DNA of 64,000 bases from contig JASEGB010000007.1 in NCBI GenBank assembly GCA_030018275.1, forward strand, positions 1 to 64,000. Direction: 5' to 3'. This document shows, one piece after another, positions 1-8,138 of this stretch. The notes under the pieces were generated by a model, which ran no database searches, was not told where the DNA came from, and saw only the letters and a program-made list of their open reading frames with translations. Made by a program: the position numbers and the translations under genes. The stretch comes from Actinomycetota bacterium (GTDB taxonomy: Bacteria; Actinomycetota; Aquicultoria; Subteraquimicrobiales; Subteraquimicrobiaceae). The stretch's first letter is position 1. Every line of letters begins with the position of its first letter.

Positions 1-1
1 T

Positions 2-79
2 CTACTTTTTGGCAGACTAGTTGCCAGGGATATTGCCTGGTTATCAAGCATAAAGATATCATATCACAGTACCAGTTAG
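2..79 (+). CDS. C-terminal end of an unrecognised protein (partial)
   Basis: A frame is open from the left edge to TAG at 77-79, giving a 25-residue tail (LLFGRLVARDIAWLSS then a short polar end). A second frame is open from 1 to TAG at 118-120 (39 residues), so I cannot tell which, if either, is coding. The tail is too short to assign to a family. The stop at 77 lies inside a small hairpin that begins the leader of the next gene. Confidence 0.2.
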   Translation, partial: LLFGRLVARDIAWLSSIKISYHSTS

Positions 80-129
80 GTGGGAATCACCTAAGTAATT
101 TTAAGGACTGCTCGTTATAGGTAGTCCTT
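76..129 (+). promoter_or_regulatory. Two-hairpin leader before the corrinoid cluster
   Basis: A perfect 7-bp stem (TTAGGTG 76-82 with CACCTAA 88-94, loop GGAAT) is followed by a 9-bp stem with one G-T pair (AAGGACTGC 103-111 with GTAGTCCTT 121-129). No T-run follows, so neither looks like an intrinsic terminator. The ribosome binding site AGGAG lies directly after the second hairpin. This could be the 3' part of a leader whose upstream portion is outside the window. I saw no B12-box in what is visible, so calling it a cobalamin riboswitch would be speculation. Confidence 0.35.
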
Positions 130-144
130 CAGGAGAGATTACCA

Positions 145-852
145 ATGAATGTCTATCACATAACCTTCGCTCCGGCTGTAAAAGTGGCTTATGTCTACTT
201 TTGGGGTTGTAACTTTGGTTGCAAGGGTTGTATACGTCGGGAGGAGTTGGGGGATATTCACCTGAGCCAACAAGTTGCAGACTTTAGTGGCTTTTTGAAG
301 TTTGAAGAGGTTGTGGGAATCTTAGAGGACTTCAAGCCGGAGGGAGTTACTTTCTTAGGTGGGGAACCCACAATCGATCCAGAGTTTCCAAAATTGGCCA
401 AGGTGTTGGAGAAAAGGCTCAATACCCATAATATCCTTCTCACTAATGGCTATCTGTTTCCTCCCTTGGAGGGAGTCGACGAAATCCAGGTGAGCATAAA
501 GGCGATAACCGGGACTTTACATCGGGATTTCACGGGGAAGCCCAATCAAGAAGTGTTAAGGAACTTTAGACAACTGCACAGAGCGGGGGTGGCTTTGAGA
601 GCAGAGAGCATTTTCATTCCTCATTATATAGATGTCGAGGAGATTGAGGAGATTGCCAGATTTATTTCCGCGGTTGATTCCAATATTCCCTATAGAATCG
701 ATGGATACATTCCCGTGGCTGGAAATCCTTGGAGGAGACCAACTCCGGAGGAGGTTGAAGAGGCGGTTGAAGTAGCCAGGAAGTATTTGCACCATGTAAC
801 CTGTCTTAAGGGAGATGAAGGGTTGAGATATGAAGTGGAGTGCATCGTCTAA
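145..852 (+). CDS. Radical SAM protein of the pyruvate formate-lyase-activase type
   Basis: The protein has 235 residues. Near the N-terminus (about residues 22-29) it carries the radical SAM 4Fe-4S motif CNFGCKGC (CxxxCxxC). A GGEPT motif for SAM binding follows at about residues 72-76. There is no extra iron-sulfur domain, so it is a small single-domain member like NrdG or PflA relatives. The ATG follows AGGAGAG at normal spacing. It is the first gene of a run of corrinoid uptake and salvage genes and its end overlaps the btuC frame, so a corrinoid-linked role is suggested by context only. The substrate is unknown. Confidence 0.8.
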   Translation: MNVYHITFAPAVKVAYVYFWGCNFGCKGCIRREELGDIHLSQQVADFSGFLKFEEVVGILEDFKPEGVTFLGGEPTIDPEFPKLAKVLEKRLNTHNILLTNGYLFPPLEGVDEIQVSIKAITGTLHRDFTGKPNQEVLRNFRQLHRAGVALRAESIFIPHYIDVEEIEEIARFISAVDSNIPYRIDGYIPVAGNPWRRPTPEEVEEAVEVARKYLHHVTCLKGDEGLRYEVECIV

Positions 853-1960
853 TCGTGTCTGCCCTGCCCGTCGAGTAGGCGGGCGACAGGCAAGGGGAGA
901 GGTCATCGAATCACCGGTTTTAAAAGCTGGATACAATCGAGCGGGTCTTCTCCTGTTGCTCGTGGGGGTACTAATCTCCGTGCTAGTCGTGGCGGCTTCG
1001 CTGGGAGCGGTTTCTATTTCCATCAGGGTGGTCACCAAGATGTTACTGAGCAGAATTCCAATCGTGAGCTCTTTGGTGGGGAGTAGAGATTGGTCTCTCG
1101 CTTTGGAGACGATATTCTTTAAGATACGTCTACCTCGCCTGATTTTAGCCGCATTAATTGGTACTTCTCTGGCCGTGGCTGGGGTCATTTTTCAAGCTTT
1201 GTTCAAGAATCCCATGGCCGATCCATGTATTATAGGGGTATCCTCGGGGGCTGCGCTCGGCGCCACCCTGGCCATAATCTTTAAGATTGGTTTCAGTTTA
1301 ATTGGACTTTCCACTGTGCCCATAATGGCCTTTCTTGGTGCCTTGATAACGGTAATCATCGTTTACCAAATAGCTAGGGTGGGACCTGTGGTTCCGGTCA
1401 CGGCACTGCTTTTGTCGGGCATCGCCGTGGGGTCATTCATTTCAGCTATCACCTCTCTGCTCATGGTTCTGGGTGGGGAGGATTTGCATTCCGTCGTCTT
1501 CTGGTTGATGGGGGGTTTAGGTGCCAGAAATTGGAACCATGTGAAGATGATTCTACCCTTCATTCTCCCGGGACTCCTCTTTATCCCCCTCTTCGCTCGC
1601 GATTTGAATCTCATCTTATTGGGGGAGGAGAAGGCTCAGCAGTTGGGAATCGGGGTGGAAGGCTTCAAGAAGGAGATGCTCGCCCTAGGATCCTTGATAA
1701 CCGCCGCCGCCGTTTCAGTGAGTGGGCTGATAGGTTTCATAGGTTTGATGGTGCCCCACATAGTGCGTCTAATCACCGGACCAGATCACCGTGTTCTTTT
1801 ACCCTGCTCAGCTTTGGTTGGATCAATTTTTCTCATAATTGCCGATACCCTGGCTAGGCTGTTGCTGGCTCCCATGGAAATACCCGTTGGAATCGTCACC
1901 GCTTTATTTGGAGCACCCTTCTTTATCTTCCTCTTGCGGAGGGAAAAATCGCTCGTGTGA
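830..1960 (+). CDS. btuC: Corrinoid/iron-siderophore ABC transporter permease (BtuC/FecCD family)
   Basis: This is a membrane permease of 376 residues with about ten hydrophobic segments and the FecCD pattern, including LPRLILAALIGTSLAVAGV early, a FKNPMADPCIIGVSSGA motif, and GLIGFIGLMVPHIVR before the last helices. Neighbouring B12 genes point to corrinoid uptake rather than iron. The ATG at 830 has AAGGG upstream and overlaps the preceding gene by 23 bases. Its first 23 residues encode a repeat hairpin, however, and a strong AGGGGAG at 893-899 lies five bases before an ATC at 905, so the true start is uncertain. The periplasmic binding protein is not in the window. Confidence 0.88.
   Translation: MKWSASSNRVCPARRVGGRQARGEVIESPVLKAGYNRAGLLLLLVGVLISVLVVAASLGAVSISIRVVTKMLLSRIPIVSSLVGSRDWSLALETIFFKIRLPRLILAALIGTSLAVAGVIFQALFKNPMADPCIIGVSSGAALGATLAIIFKIGFSLIGLSTVPIMAFLGALITVIIVYQIARVGPVVPVTALLLSGIAVGSFISAITSLLMVLGGEDLHSVVFWLMGGLGARNWNHVKMILPFILPGLLFIPLFARDLNLILLGEEKAQQLGIGVEGFKKEMLALGSLITAAAVSVSGLIGFIGLMVPHIVRLITGPDHRVLLPCSALVGSIFLIIADTLARLLLAPMEIPVGIVTALFGAPFFIFLLRREKSLV
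859..892 (+). repeat. REP-like GC-rich hairpin at the btuC start
   Basis: GCCCGTC (866-872) pairs with GGCGGGC (878-884) around a GAGTA loop with one G-T pair, and TGCC (860-863) pairs with GGCA (889-892) outside it. The composition differs from the surrounding genes. It sits across the end of the radical SAM gene and the first codons of the longest btuC frame, so either it is translated into an odd Arg/Gly-rich N-terminus or btuC starts after it. Confidence 0.5.
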
Positions 1961-1971
1961 GGGGATTTCTT

Positions 1972-3246
1972 ATGACCCATGTTACCCTGGATGTTCAAAA
2001 TATGGATTGCTTTTATGGAGATCGACAGGTCTTGGAGAGGATAAACTTATCCATCCAGAAGGGCGACTTCATTGGCATTGTGGGTCCCAACGGGAGCGGG
2101 AAGTCCACGTTCCTTAAGGTGATCAGCCGGACGCTCAAGCCGAAATCGGGTGTGGTTTATCTCGACGGTGAGGACATTCAACGGCTTAGCCCCCGTTTCA
2201 TCGCCCGGAATTTAGCCGTTGTCCCTCAGGAAACATCGATTGCCTTTGCATTTACAGCTCTGGACATCGTGCTAATGGGAAGGTCTCCTTATTTGGGAAG
2301 GTTTGAGACCGAGGGCTACGATGATTTGAGTATCGCCAGGGCGGCGATGGAGAAGACCAACACCTGGCATTTGGCAGAAAGATCCATAACCAGCTTAAGT
2401 GGGGGCGAGAAACAGAGGGTCATTATCGCTCAGGCTTTGGCTCAGGAACCCTGCATTCTTCTACTGGATGAACCCACTTCTCACTTGGATATAAATCATC
2501 AATTGGAGATCATGGATTTGGTGAAGGGTTTGAATGGGGATGGTTTAACCGTGATTTCAGTCTTTCACGACCTCAACATGGCCGCTGAGTACTGCCGGAG
2601 TCTGGTTCTCTTAAATCAAGGGAGAATAGATGTTCTCGGTCCGCCGGAAGAGGTCCTCACTGTGGAGAATATCAAAAGGGTTTTTAATGCGGATGTGCTG
2701 GTAAATCGACACCCGCTGACCAAAAAGCTGTATGTTACACTGCTTCCGAAACTAAAGAGGGTTTCAGCAGTTGGGTCACTAAAGGTGCATTTAATCTGTG
2801 GGGATGGAACGGGCGCTCTTTTGATGAGGGAGCTCAAGAATCGTAACTTCTGGGTCTCGGCGGGGGTGCTCAATGTCTTGGATTCCGATGAAGAGGTGGC
2901 CAATTCACTTGAAATCCCCATAGTTGCTGAAGCTCCCTTCTCTGGGATAACGGATGAGGCGTACCGGCGCAATTTGGATTTGATCTTTCAATCCGACCTG
3001 GTCGTAGTGACTAATATTCCCTTTGGTCCCGGAAATATCGGGAATTTACACGCCGCTGAAGAAGCTCTAAACAGGGGCATTCCCGTGATATTGATGGAGG
3101 AGACGGAGATCGGTGAGCGGGACTATACGGGTGGCGAGGCTGAACGGATGGTAAAGGTACTTAAGGAGAAAGGTGCTCTGGTCGGTCGAGGTCTTTCCGA
3201 GGTTTTGACCTTGATCGAGAGGAGGGCGGGTGAGCATCGTGGCTAA
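1972..3246 (+). CDS. btuD: Corrinoid ABC transporter ATPase with a C-terminal extra domain
   Basis: The protein has 424 residues. Residues 1 to about 250 form an ABC ATPase with Walker A GPNGSGKST, signature LSGGEKQR, Walker B ILLLDEPTSHLD and a switch histidine (VFHDLNM). About 165 further residues follow, with a Rossmann-like pattern (VHLICGDGTGALLMREL early, then DLVVVTNIPFGPGNIGNL, then IPVILMEE). That extra domain is not part of ordinary BtuD (about 250 residues). The ATG at 1972 is preferred over GTG 1957 because GAGGGG lies seven bases upstream. The gene follows btuC by 11 bases and overlaps cobU by 17. The C-terminal function is unknown; corrinoid or nucleotide sensing would be a guess. 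Confidence 0.85.
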   Translation: MTHVTLDVQNMDCFYGDRQVLERINLSIQKGDFIGIVGPNGSGKSTFLKVISRTLKPKSGVVYLDGEDIQRLSPRFIARNLAVVPQETSIAFAFTALDIVLMGRSPYLGRFETEGYDDLSIARAAMEKTNTWHLAERSITSLSGGEKQRVIIAQALAQEPCILLLDEPTSHLDINHQLEIMDLVKGLNGDGLTVISVFHDLNMAAEYCRSLVLLNQGRIDVLGPPEEVLTVENIKRVFNADVLVNRHPLTKKLYVTLLPKLKRVSAVGSLKVHLICGDGTGALLMRELKNRNFWVSAGVLNVLDSDEEVANSLEIPIVAEAPFSGITDEAYRRNLDLIFQSDLVVVTNIPFGPGNIGNLHAAEEALNRGIPVILMEETEIGERDYTGGEAERMVKVLKEKGALVGRGLSEVLTLIERRAGEHRG

Positions 3247-3754
3247 ACTCATTTTGATTCTGGGAGGAGCTCGGAGTGGGAAGAGCACATATGCTGAGGA
3301 ATTAGCCGCTGAGCTAGGCGATAGGGTCGTTTATCTTGCGACCGGAAGAAACATTGACGATGAGATGCTCCAGCGAATTGAGGAGCATAGAAGGGGAAGA
3401 CCCTCAAACTGGAGGACGGTGGAGGTGGATTCGGATTTGGCCGCGACGATATGCGAATATGGTGACGAGGCTGATGTCATGCTGGTTGATTGTTTGACCC
3501 TTTACGTTTCCAATTTGCTGGAATCCCAACCCGAGAAGACGATTCTGAAAAGCATCAAGGATTTAGTGGAAAACATCCGGGATATCAATTCTACAGTAAT
3601 CTTCATCTCCAACGAGGTTGGGATGGGCATTGTGCCGCCATATCCCCTGGGAAGGATCTATCGGGATCTCTTGGGCAAGGTAAACCAGTTCATAGCTGAA
3701 GCTTCAGATGAGGTTTATCTTTTAGTAGCCGGTATACCGTGGAGATTGAAATAA
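3230..3754 (+). CDS. cobU: Adenosylcobinamide kinase / adenosylcobinamide-phosphate guanylyltransferase
   Basis: This bifunctional enzyme phosphorylates adenosylcobinamide and transfers GMP to give AdoCbi-GDP. The 174-residue protein starts with the CobU P-loop GGARSGKST (about residues 12-20). It has the conserved LVDCLTLYVSNLL segment near the middle and VSNEVG-like (ISNEVGMGIVPPYPLGR) residues toward the end, matching family length. The GTG start lies inside the end of btuD (17-base overlap), which implies translational coupling between uptake and salvage. Confidence 0.93.
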   Translation: MSIVAKLILILGGARSGKSTYAEELAAELGDRVVYLATGRNIDDEMLQRIEEHRRGRPSNWRTVEVDSDLAATICEYGDEADVMLVDCLTLYVSNLLESQPEKTILKSIKDLVENIRDINSTVIFISNEVGMGIVPPYPLGRIYRDLLGKVNQFIAEASDEVYLLVAGIPWRLK

Positions 3755-3770
3755 AAGTTCCATTTTTTAT

Positions 3771-3884
3771 GTCATTGCGAGCCGGAGGCGAAGCAATTTG
3801 ACACAAAGTGTCATTCCGAGCAAAGCGAGGAATCTCAAAGGGATTGTGGAGTCCGTTCTGAGCATAGCGAAGGAGCTGCATGAC
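3771..3884. repeat. Intergenic GTCATTGCGAG-type palindromic repeat, three units
   Basis: Three consecutive units of the same imperfect palindrome occur: GTCATTGCGAGCC...GCGAAGCAAT, then GTCATTCCGAGC...GCGAGGAATC, then GTCCGTTCTGAGC...GCGAAGGAGC. The block begins GTCAT and ends ATGAC, so the whole 114 bp has short inverted ends. Repeats of this style are known as dispersed intergenic elements in many bacterial genomes. It separates cobU from the PP-loop gene pair and appears to supply the AAGGAG used by the next gene. Confidence 0.75.
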
Positions 3885-3886
3885 TT

Positions 3887-4828
3887 TTGGGCGATATGAA
3901 CGAGATCATTAAAAATCTAAGGAAGGTTCTTTCCGGCACGATAGAAAGGAGCTCTTATAAAGGTTTACTTTTTTCAGGGGGACTGGATACATCCATTTTA
4001 GCGGTCATTAAACCAAAGGTCTCAGGTATTACAGTAAGTTTAGAATCCGATGCAGAGGATATCCATTATTCCAGGTCATTAGCAAAGTTTCTCAATATAG
4101 AATATTTCCACAGGAAGGTGGATGTTGACGAAGCAATAGAAAGTATCCCTAAGGTAATAAAAATATTGAAATCTTTTGACCCTGCTATTCCTAATGATTT
4201 GGCAGTGTACTTTGGTCTTGAGTTAGCCAAGAATTTAGATATAGATATAGTTGCTACCGGTGATGGGAGCGATGAATTATTTGGCGGATATTCGTTTATG
4301 AAAGATATAGATGATTTAGAAAGTTATATTCTGAGGATTTCAAAAAGGATGAGTTTCAGCTCTAATGATATTGGCAAGTTTCTGGGAGTTAAGATAATTC
4401 AGCCTTTTATGGATAAGGAGATTATAGATTTTTCTTTAAAGATACCGGCTAATTTAAAAATAAGAAAATGTAATGGTAAAGTCTGGGGGAAATGGATTTT
4501 GCGTAAAGCCTTTGAGGATGTTCTACCCCAAGATATTATCTGGCAGAGCAAGAGACCTTTAGAATACGGCTCGGGCATGAATAAGCTTCGCCAGATTATT
4601 TCCGATAAGGTATCCGACGAAGAATTCAAAGAGAATTCCTCTGTAAAATTCATAAATAAAGAACACTTTTATTACTACAAAATATACAGAGAAGTAATCG
4701 GAGAGATTCCTAAACCCAAAGATGATGAAAGAGGTTGTCCCGGTTGTGGGGCAGGGATAAAAACAGATGGTCTTCATTGTAAGATTTGTGGATACCATTA
4801 TCACCTACGCGGTGAGAAGGGTAGGTGA
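3887..4828 (+). CDS. Asparagine-synthetase-like PP-loop ATPase with C-terminal zinc ribbon
   Basis: The protein has 313 residues. It holds only the synthetase half of asparagine synthetase: the pyrophosphate-binding SGGLDTS at about residues 29-35, an ATGDGSDELFGGY motif at about 125-137, and no N-terminal glutaminase domain. The last 50 residues carry two CxxC pairs (GCPGCG and CKICGY) typical of a zinc ribbon. The start is TTG 3887 or ATG 3896; the only ribosome binding site is AAGGAG inside the preceding repeat, which favours TTG. It is followed after one base by a Dph6-like gene. Substrate unknown. The gene looks more AT-rich than the flanking cob genes, consistent with insertion. Confidence 0.75.
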   Translation: MGDMNEIIKNLRKVLSGTIERSSYKGLLFSGGLDTSILAVIKPKVSGITVSLESDAEDIHYSRSLAKFLNIEYFHRKVDVDEAIESIPKVIKILKSFDPAIPNDLAVYFGLELAKNLDIDIVATGDGSDELFGGYSFMKDIDDLESYILRISKRMSFSSNDIGKFLGVKIIQPFMDKEIIDFSLKIPANLKIRKCNGKVWGKWILRKAFEDVLPQDIIWQSKRPLEYGSGMNKLRQIISDKVSDEEFKENSSVKFINKEHFYYYKIYREVIGEIPKPKDDERGCPGCGAGIKTDGLHCKICGYHYHLRGEKGR

Positions 4829-4829
4829 A

Positions 4830-5483
4830 ATGAAAGTTTTTACTTCCTGGAGTGGCGGAAAAGAAACTTCTCTTTCCTGCTATAAGGTAATGCAAAAGCA
4901 GGATGTTAAAGTCGCTTATCTTTTAAATATGATTTCTAAAGATGGCAAACATTCCCGTTCCCATGGGGTTAGCTCGACTCTACTACGACTACAAGCAAGA
5001 GCAATAGGAATCCCTATTGTCCAGAGAAAGATCGCTTGGGAGAATTACGAAGAGGAATTCAAAAAAGCGATGTCTGATTTTAAAAAGGAAGATATCCGGG
5101 CTGGCGTATTTGGTGATATTGACCTTCAAGAGCACAGAGAGTGGGTGGAAAGGGTTTGTAAAGAAATAGGCATAAGGCCAATATTGCCATTATGGAAAGA
5201 GAGAAGAGAAGAATTGCTTGAGGAATTTATCCAAGTGGGTTTTAAAGCCATAGTCGTGGCTACTAATGCTGATTTTTTAGGTAAAGAATGGCTTGGACGA
5301 GAAATAAATAAAGGGTTTATAGAAGAGTTGAAAGCCTTGGGGAATATCGACCTCTGCGGTGAAAAGGGCGAATACCATACCTTTGTTTATGCTGGACCTA
5401 TTTTTAAAAACCCTGTTGGGTTTACTGTTGGAGAAAAGGTTTTAGAGGGTAAACATTGGTTTTTGGAGCTTGTTCCCAAATAA
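4830..5483 (+). CDS. Dph6-like PP-loop ATP-dependent amide ligase
   Basis: The protein has 217 residues. The N-terminus has the PP-loop SGGKETS and the C-terminal half has the Dph6/MJ0570 family block CGEKGEYHTFVYAGP. In archaea and eukaryotes this family amidates diphthine on elongation factor 2. Bacteria have no diphthamide, so the bacterial substrate must differ. The ATG at 4830 follows AGGTGA and lies one base after the stop of the asparagine-synthase-like gene, so the two are probably co-translated. Their place inside a B12 salvage cluster suggests, but does not prove, amidation or amide exchange on a corrinoid or related metabolite. Confidence 0.78.
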   Translation: MKVFTSWSGGKETSLSCYKVMQKQDVKVAYLLNMISKDGKHSRSHGVSSTLLRLQARAIGIPIVQRKIAWENYEEEFKKAMSDFKKEDIRAGVFGDIDLQEHREWVERVCKEIGIRPILPLWKERREELLEEFIQVGFKAIVVATNADFLGKEWLGREINKGFIEELKALGNIDLCGEKGEYHTFVYAGPIFKNPVGFTVGEKVLEGKHWFLELVPK

Positions 5484-5512
5484 TGCAGAACAAAATTTAG
5501 AAAGGAGCGACG

Positions 5513-6040
5513 GTGAAGTTAAAACGGGGGTTGATTCAAATCTATACCGGTGATGGCAAGGGCAAGACAACCGCTGCCATTGGTCAGGCGATGAGGGCCC
5601 TGGGGCACGAATTCAAGGTCGGTATGGCGAGTTTTTTTAAGGATCCCGATTTGGATTATGGCGAGCTCAAGGTTCTAAGAAATTTGAGGATAGACATTTT
5701 CCGCTTTGCACCAAAACATCCACATTTTTGTGATGTGGATTTCAAAGAGGTGCGGGAGGATTGTTTAAAGGCTCTCCGTTTTATCCAAGAGATTTTTGAG
5801 GGGGAAGAATATGATCTACTGATTTTGGACGAAATAAATGTAGCCTTGCGTGATGGGTTCCTGACCAAAGAGGAGATATTTACTCTCTTGGATAAGAAGC
5901 CTCAACATCTTGAGCTCATTTTAACTGGCAGGGGAGCTACGGAGGCTCTCATTGCCAAAGCCGATTTGGCGACCGAGATGAAGAAGATAAAGCACCCCTT
6001 TGATAGGGGGATAAAGGGAAGAAAAGGAATAGAGTTTTGA
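5513..6040 (+). CDS. cobO: Corrinoid adenosyltransferase (CobO/BtuR type)
   Basis: It transfers the 5'-deoxyadenosyl group from ATP to the cob(I) form of corrinoids. The 175-residue protein has the CobA/CobO P-loop TGDGKGKTTAAIGQAMRALG at residues 12-31 and the conserved DLLILDEINVALRDG at about 103-117, followed by ELILTGRGA. Length is normal. The GTG start lies behind AGGAGCG. It resumes the cob cluster after the PP-loop pair and precedes cbiB by 13 bases. Confidence 0.93.
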   Translation: MKLKRGLIQIYTGDGKGKTTAAIGQAMRALGHEFKVGMASFFKDPDLDYGELKVLRNLRIDIFRFAPKHPHFCDVDFKEVREDCLKALRFIQEIFEGEEYDLLILDEINVALRDGFLTKEEIFTLLDKKPQHLELILTGRGATEALIAKADLATEMKKIKHPFDRGIKGRKGIEF

Positions 6041-6053
6041 GGATTGATGATAC

Positions 6054-6995
6054 ATGGTCGGGAAGATAATTTTGGCTTTTCTTTTGGATTTACTTTTGGG
6101 CGATCCTCCCAGAGTGCCACATCCGGTCAAGGCAATGGGGAGGCTAATCACCTCGTTTGAAGGATTGTTGCGGAAGTTTGCTCGAGGCAAGGGGGAGTAC
6201 CTTGCGGGTTTTTTCCTCACCTTCACCGTTGTTTCAATTGCTTACGTGGTTGCTCTTCTAGTTCTCATTTTGACCAATCAGATTTCAAACTGGCTAAAGG
6301 TGATCATAGAAATTTACCTGCTTTACACAGTATTGGCCACCAAGGATTTATCCAGAGAGGCGATTTGTGTGAGTCATTTGTTATCAAAGGATTTGGACGC
6401 TGCTCGGAAGCGTCTATCTCACCTCGTGGGGAGGGATACGGAAAACCTCGGTGAGAAGGAGATCCTTCGGGCCACGGTTGAAAGCGTGGCCGAAAATATC
6501 ACCGATGGGGTTATAGCTCCGTTATTTTATGCATTTCTGGGGGGTCCTGCCTTGGCCATCGCCTATAAAGCGATAAATACCTTGGATTCCATGGTGGGTT
6601 ATGGAAACGATGACTATCGCAGATTTGGTTGGTCTTCAGCTAGGCTTGATGATCTGGCAAATTTCATTCCCGCTCGAATAACCGGATTTTTATTTCCCAT
6701 CGCCTGTCTGCTTTTGGGTAAGGATGCTCGATCCTGCGCCTTGATAATGCTTCGAGATTCGAGAAAGCATTTGAGTCCGAATGCCGGCATCCCGGAAGCG
6801 GCTATGGCGGGGGCCCTCGGCGTCCGGCTGGGTGGAGTGAACTTTTATCAAGGTATATCCAATTTTCGTCCCTTTATGGGAAATGCAAAAGTGGAAATTT
6901 CGCTTAAGCATATACGCGAGGCAACGGCGATCCTATATATGGTTACCTTCCTTTCACTATTATTGGGAGCAGTCATTTATTTGGCCGTTGGGTAG
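6054..6995 (+). CDS. cbiB: Adenosylcobinamide-phosphate synthase
   Basis: This membrane enzyme attaches aminopropanol phosphate to adenosylcobyric acid. The 313-residue protein has the family-defining N-terminus LLLGDPPRVPHPVKAMGRLI (residues about 11-30), several hydrophobic helices, and the conserved block RATVESVAENITDGVIAPLF followed by YKAINTLDSMVGY. Length is normal for CbiB/CobD. The ATG at 6054 has a modest GAGGA upstream. The next gene, cobD, supplies its aminopropanol phosphate substrate. Confidence 0.94.
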   Translation: MVGKIILAFLLDLLLGDPPRVPHPVKAMGRLITSFEGLLRKFARGKGEYLAGFFLTFTVVSIAYVVALLVLILTNQISNWLKVIIEIYLLYTVLATKDLSREAICVSHLLSKDLDAARKRLSHLVGRDTENLGEKEILRATVESVAENITDGVIAPLFYAFLGGPALAIAYKAINTLDSMVGYGNDDYRRFGWSSARLDDLANFIPARITGFLFPIACLLLGKDARSCALIMLRDSRKHLSPNAGIPEAAMAGALGVRLGGVNFYQGISNFRPFMGNAKVEISLKHIREATAILYMVTFLSLLLGAVIYLAVG

Positions 6996-7022
6996 TGGCA
7001 GTGCAATGTTTTGGAGGTTTCG

Positions 7023-8114
7023 ATGAAGGGATTTAAGAGGGAACATGGTGGAAACAGATTGGAAGTCGCTTGGGCTCATGGTCACTCGCTTGACCAATTA
7101 ATCGATTTCAGTGCCAATATCAATCCCTTTGGTCCTCCGCCTTCAGTCTTTGAGAGCATTAGAGAGAATTTATCTGAGGTTGCTCATTATCCGGATCACG
7201 AGTCCAGGGGGTTGAAGGAGGCTTTGGCGGAGTACCTTTCGGTCAAGCCTAGTAGCATAATTTTGGGTAACGGATCTGTGGAACTGATTTACCTTTTGAC
7301 CAATTATTTTCGTCCTCGATTTGCAATAATTCCCGCTCCCACATTCTGCGAGTACGAATTAGCTATCAAAGCCGTAGGCGGAGAGGTAATTCACATTCGG
7401 CTCGAGAAGGAAGATGGCTTTACCATCCACATCAACGAGATTTTGGAAGTTCTTCCGAGGGTGCAAATGGTTTTCCTTTGTAATCCCAACAATCCCACGG
7501 GAAATCTATTTGCGAAGGAGGATTTACTCCAGATTTTGGAAAGAGCAGATGAACTCAAGGTCGTATTCATCTTGGATGAAGCTTATATGGACTTCGTCGA
7601 GGAAAGAGAGAGATTCTCTCTGATCAGGGAAGTAGAAAAGAGAGAGAACATTTTTGTGCTGGGTTCGTTAACGAAGTTTTTTGCTTTGGCTGGCTTGAGA
7701 GTGGGATATGCCGTGGCGAATTCCAGGTTCGTGGGTGAATTGAATTTCATCAAAAATCCGTGGAATATAAACTGTTTTGCTCAGGTCGCCGGCGTTTCTG
7801 CTCTTAGGGATATCGAGTTCATGAAGCGAAGTAGGATCAAAATTCGGGAGAATGGGCACCATCTGTTCATGGCTTTGTCGGGGATAAATGGTCTTAAACC
7901 CTATCCCCCGCAGGCAAATTTCATGCTGGTGGAGATCAAGCATTGGGTTTGGGATTCAAAGAAACTTCAGAACGAGTTGGCGAGGAGGCGCCTTTTAATC
8001 CGCGATTGTGAATCCTTCCGAGGCCTTGGCAAGGGGTTTATCCGCTTGGCGATTCGAACTCGCGAGGAGAACGAAAAATTGATCGATGCTCTTAAGGAGA
8101 TATTAAGTTCATAG
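7023..8114 (+). CDS. cobD: L-threonine-O-3-phosphate decarboxylase (PLP enzyme)
   Basis: The protein has 363 residues and the fold of histidinol-phosphate aminotransferase. The N-terminal hallmark of CobD is present (EHGGN, then IDFSANINPFGPP). It also has CNPNNPTG, LDEAYMDF and the PLP lysine in SLTKFFALAGLRVGY. It makes (R)-1-amino-2-propanol phosphate for CbiB. ATG 7023 is chosen over TTG 7011 because GGAGG (7013-7017) is the ribosome binding site for the ATG. A true HisC is encoded at 10875, which supports the CobD assignment by contrast. Confidence 0.9.
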   Translation: MKGFKREHGGNRLEVAWAHGHSLDQLIDFSANINPFGPPPSVFESIRENLSEVAHYPDHESRGLKEALAEYLSVKPSSIILGNGSVELIYLLTNYFRPRFAIIPAPTFCEYELAIKAVGGEVIHIRLEKEDGFTIHINEILEVLPRVQMVFLCNPNNPTGNLFAKEDLLQILERADELKVVFILDEAYMDFVEERERFSLIREVEKRENIFVLGSLTKFFALAGLRVGYAVANSRFVGELNFIKNPWNINCFAQVAGVSALRDIEFMKRSRIKIRENGHHLFMALSGINGLKPYPPQANFMLVEIKHWVWDSKKLQNELARRRLLIRDCESFRGLGKGFIRLAIRTREENEKLIDALKEILSS

Positions 8115-8138
8115 TTTAACGCAGGATTATCCAAAGAT

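Noticed and set aside
76-129. Cobalamin riboswitch before the B12 cluster
   Set aside because: Only two short hairpins are visible and no B12-box is present; the critical part would lie outside the window.
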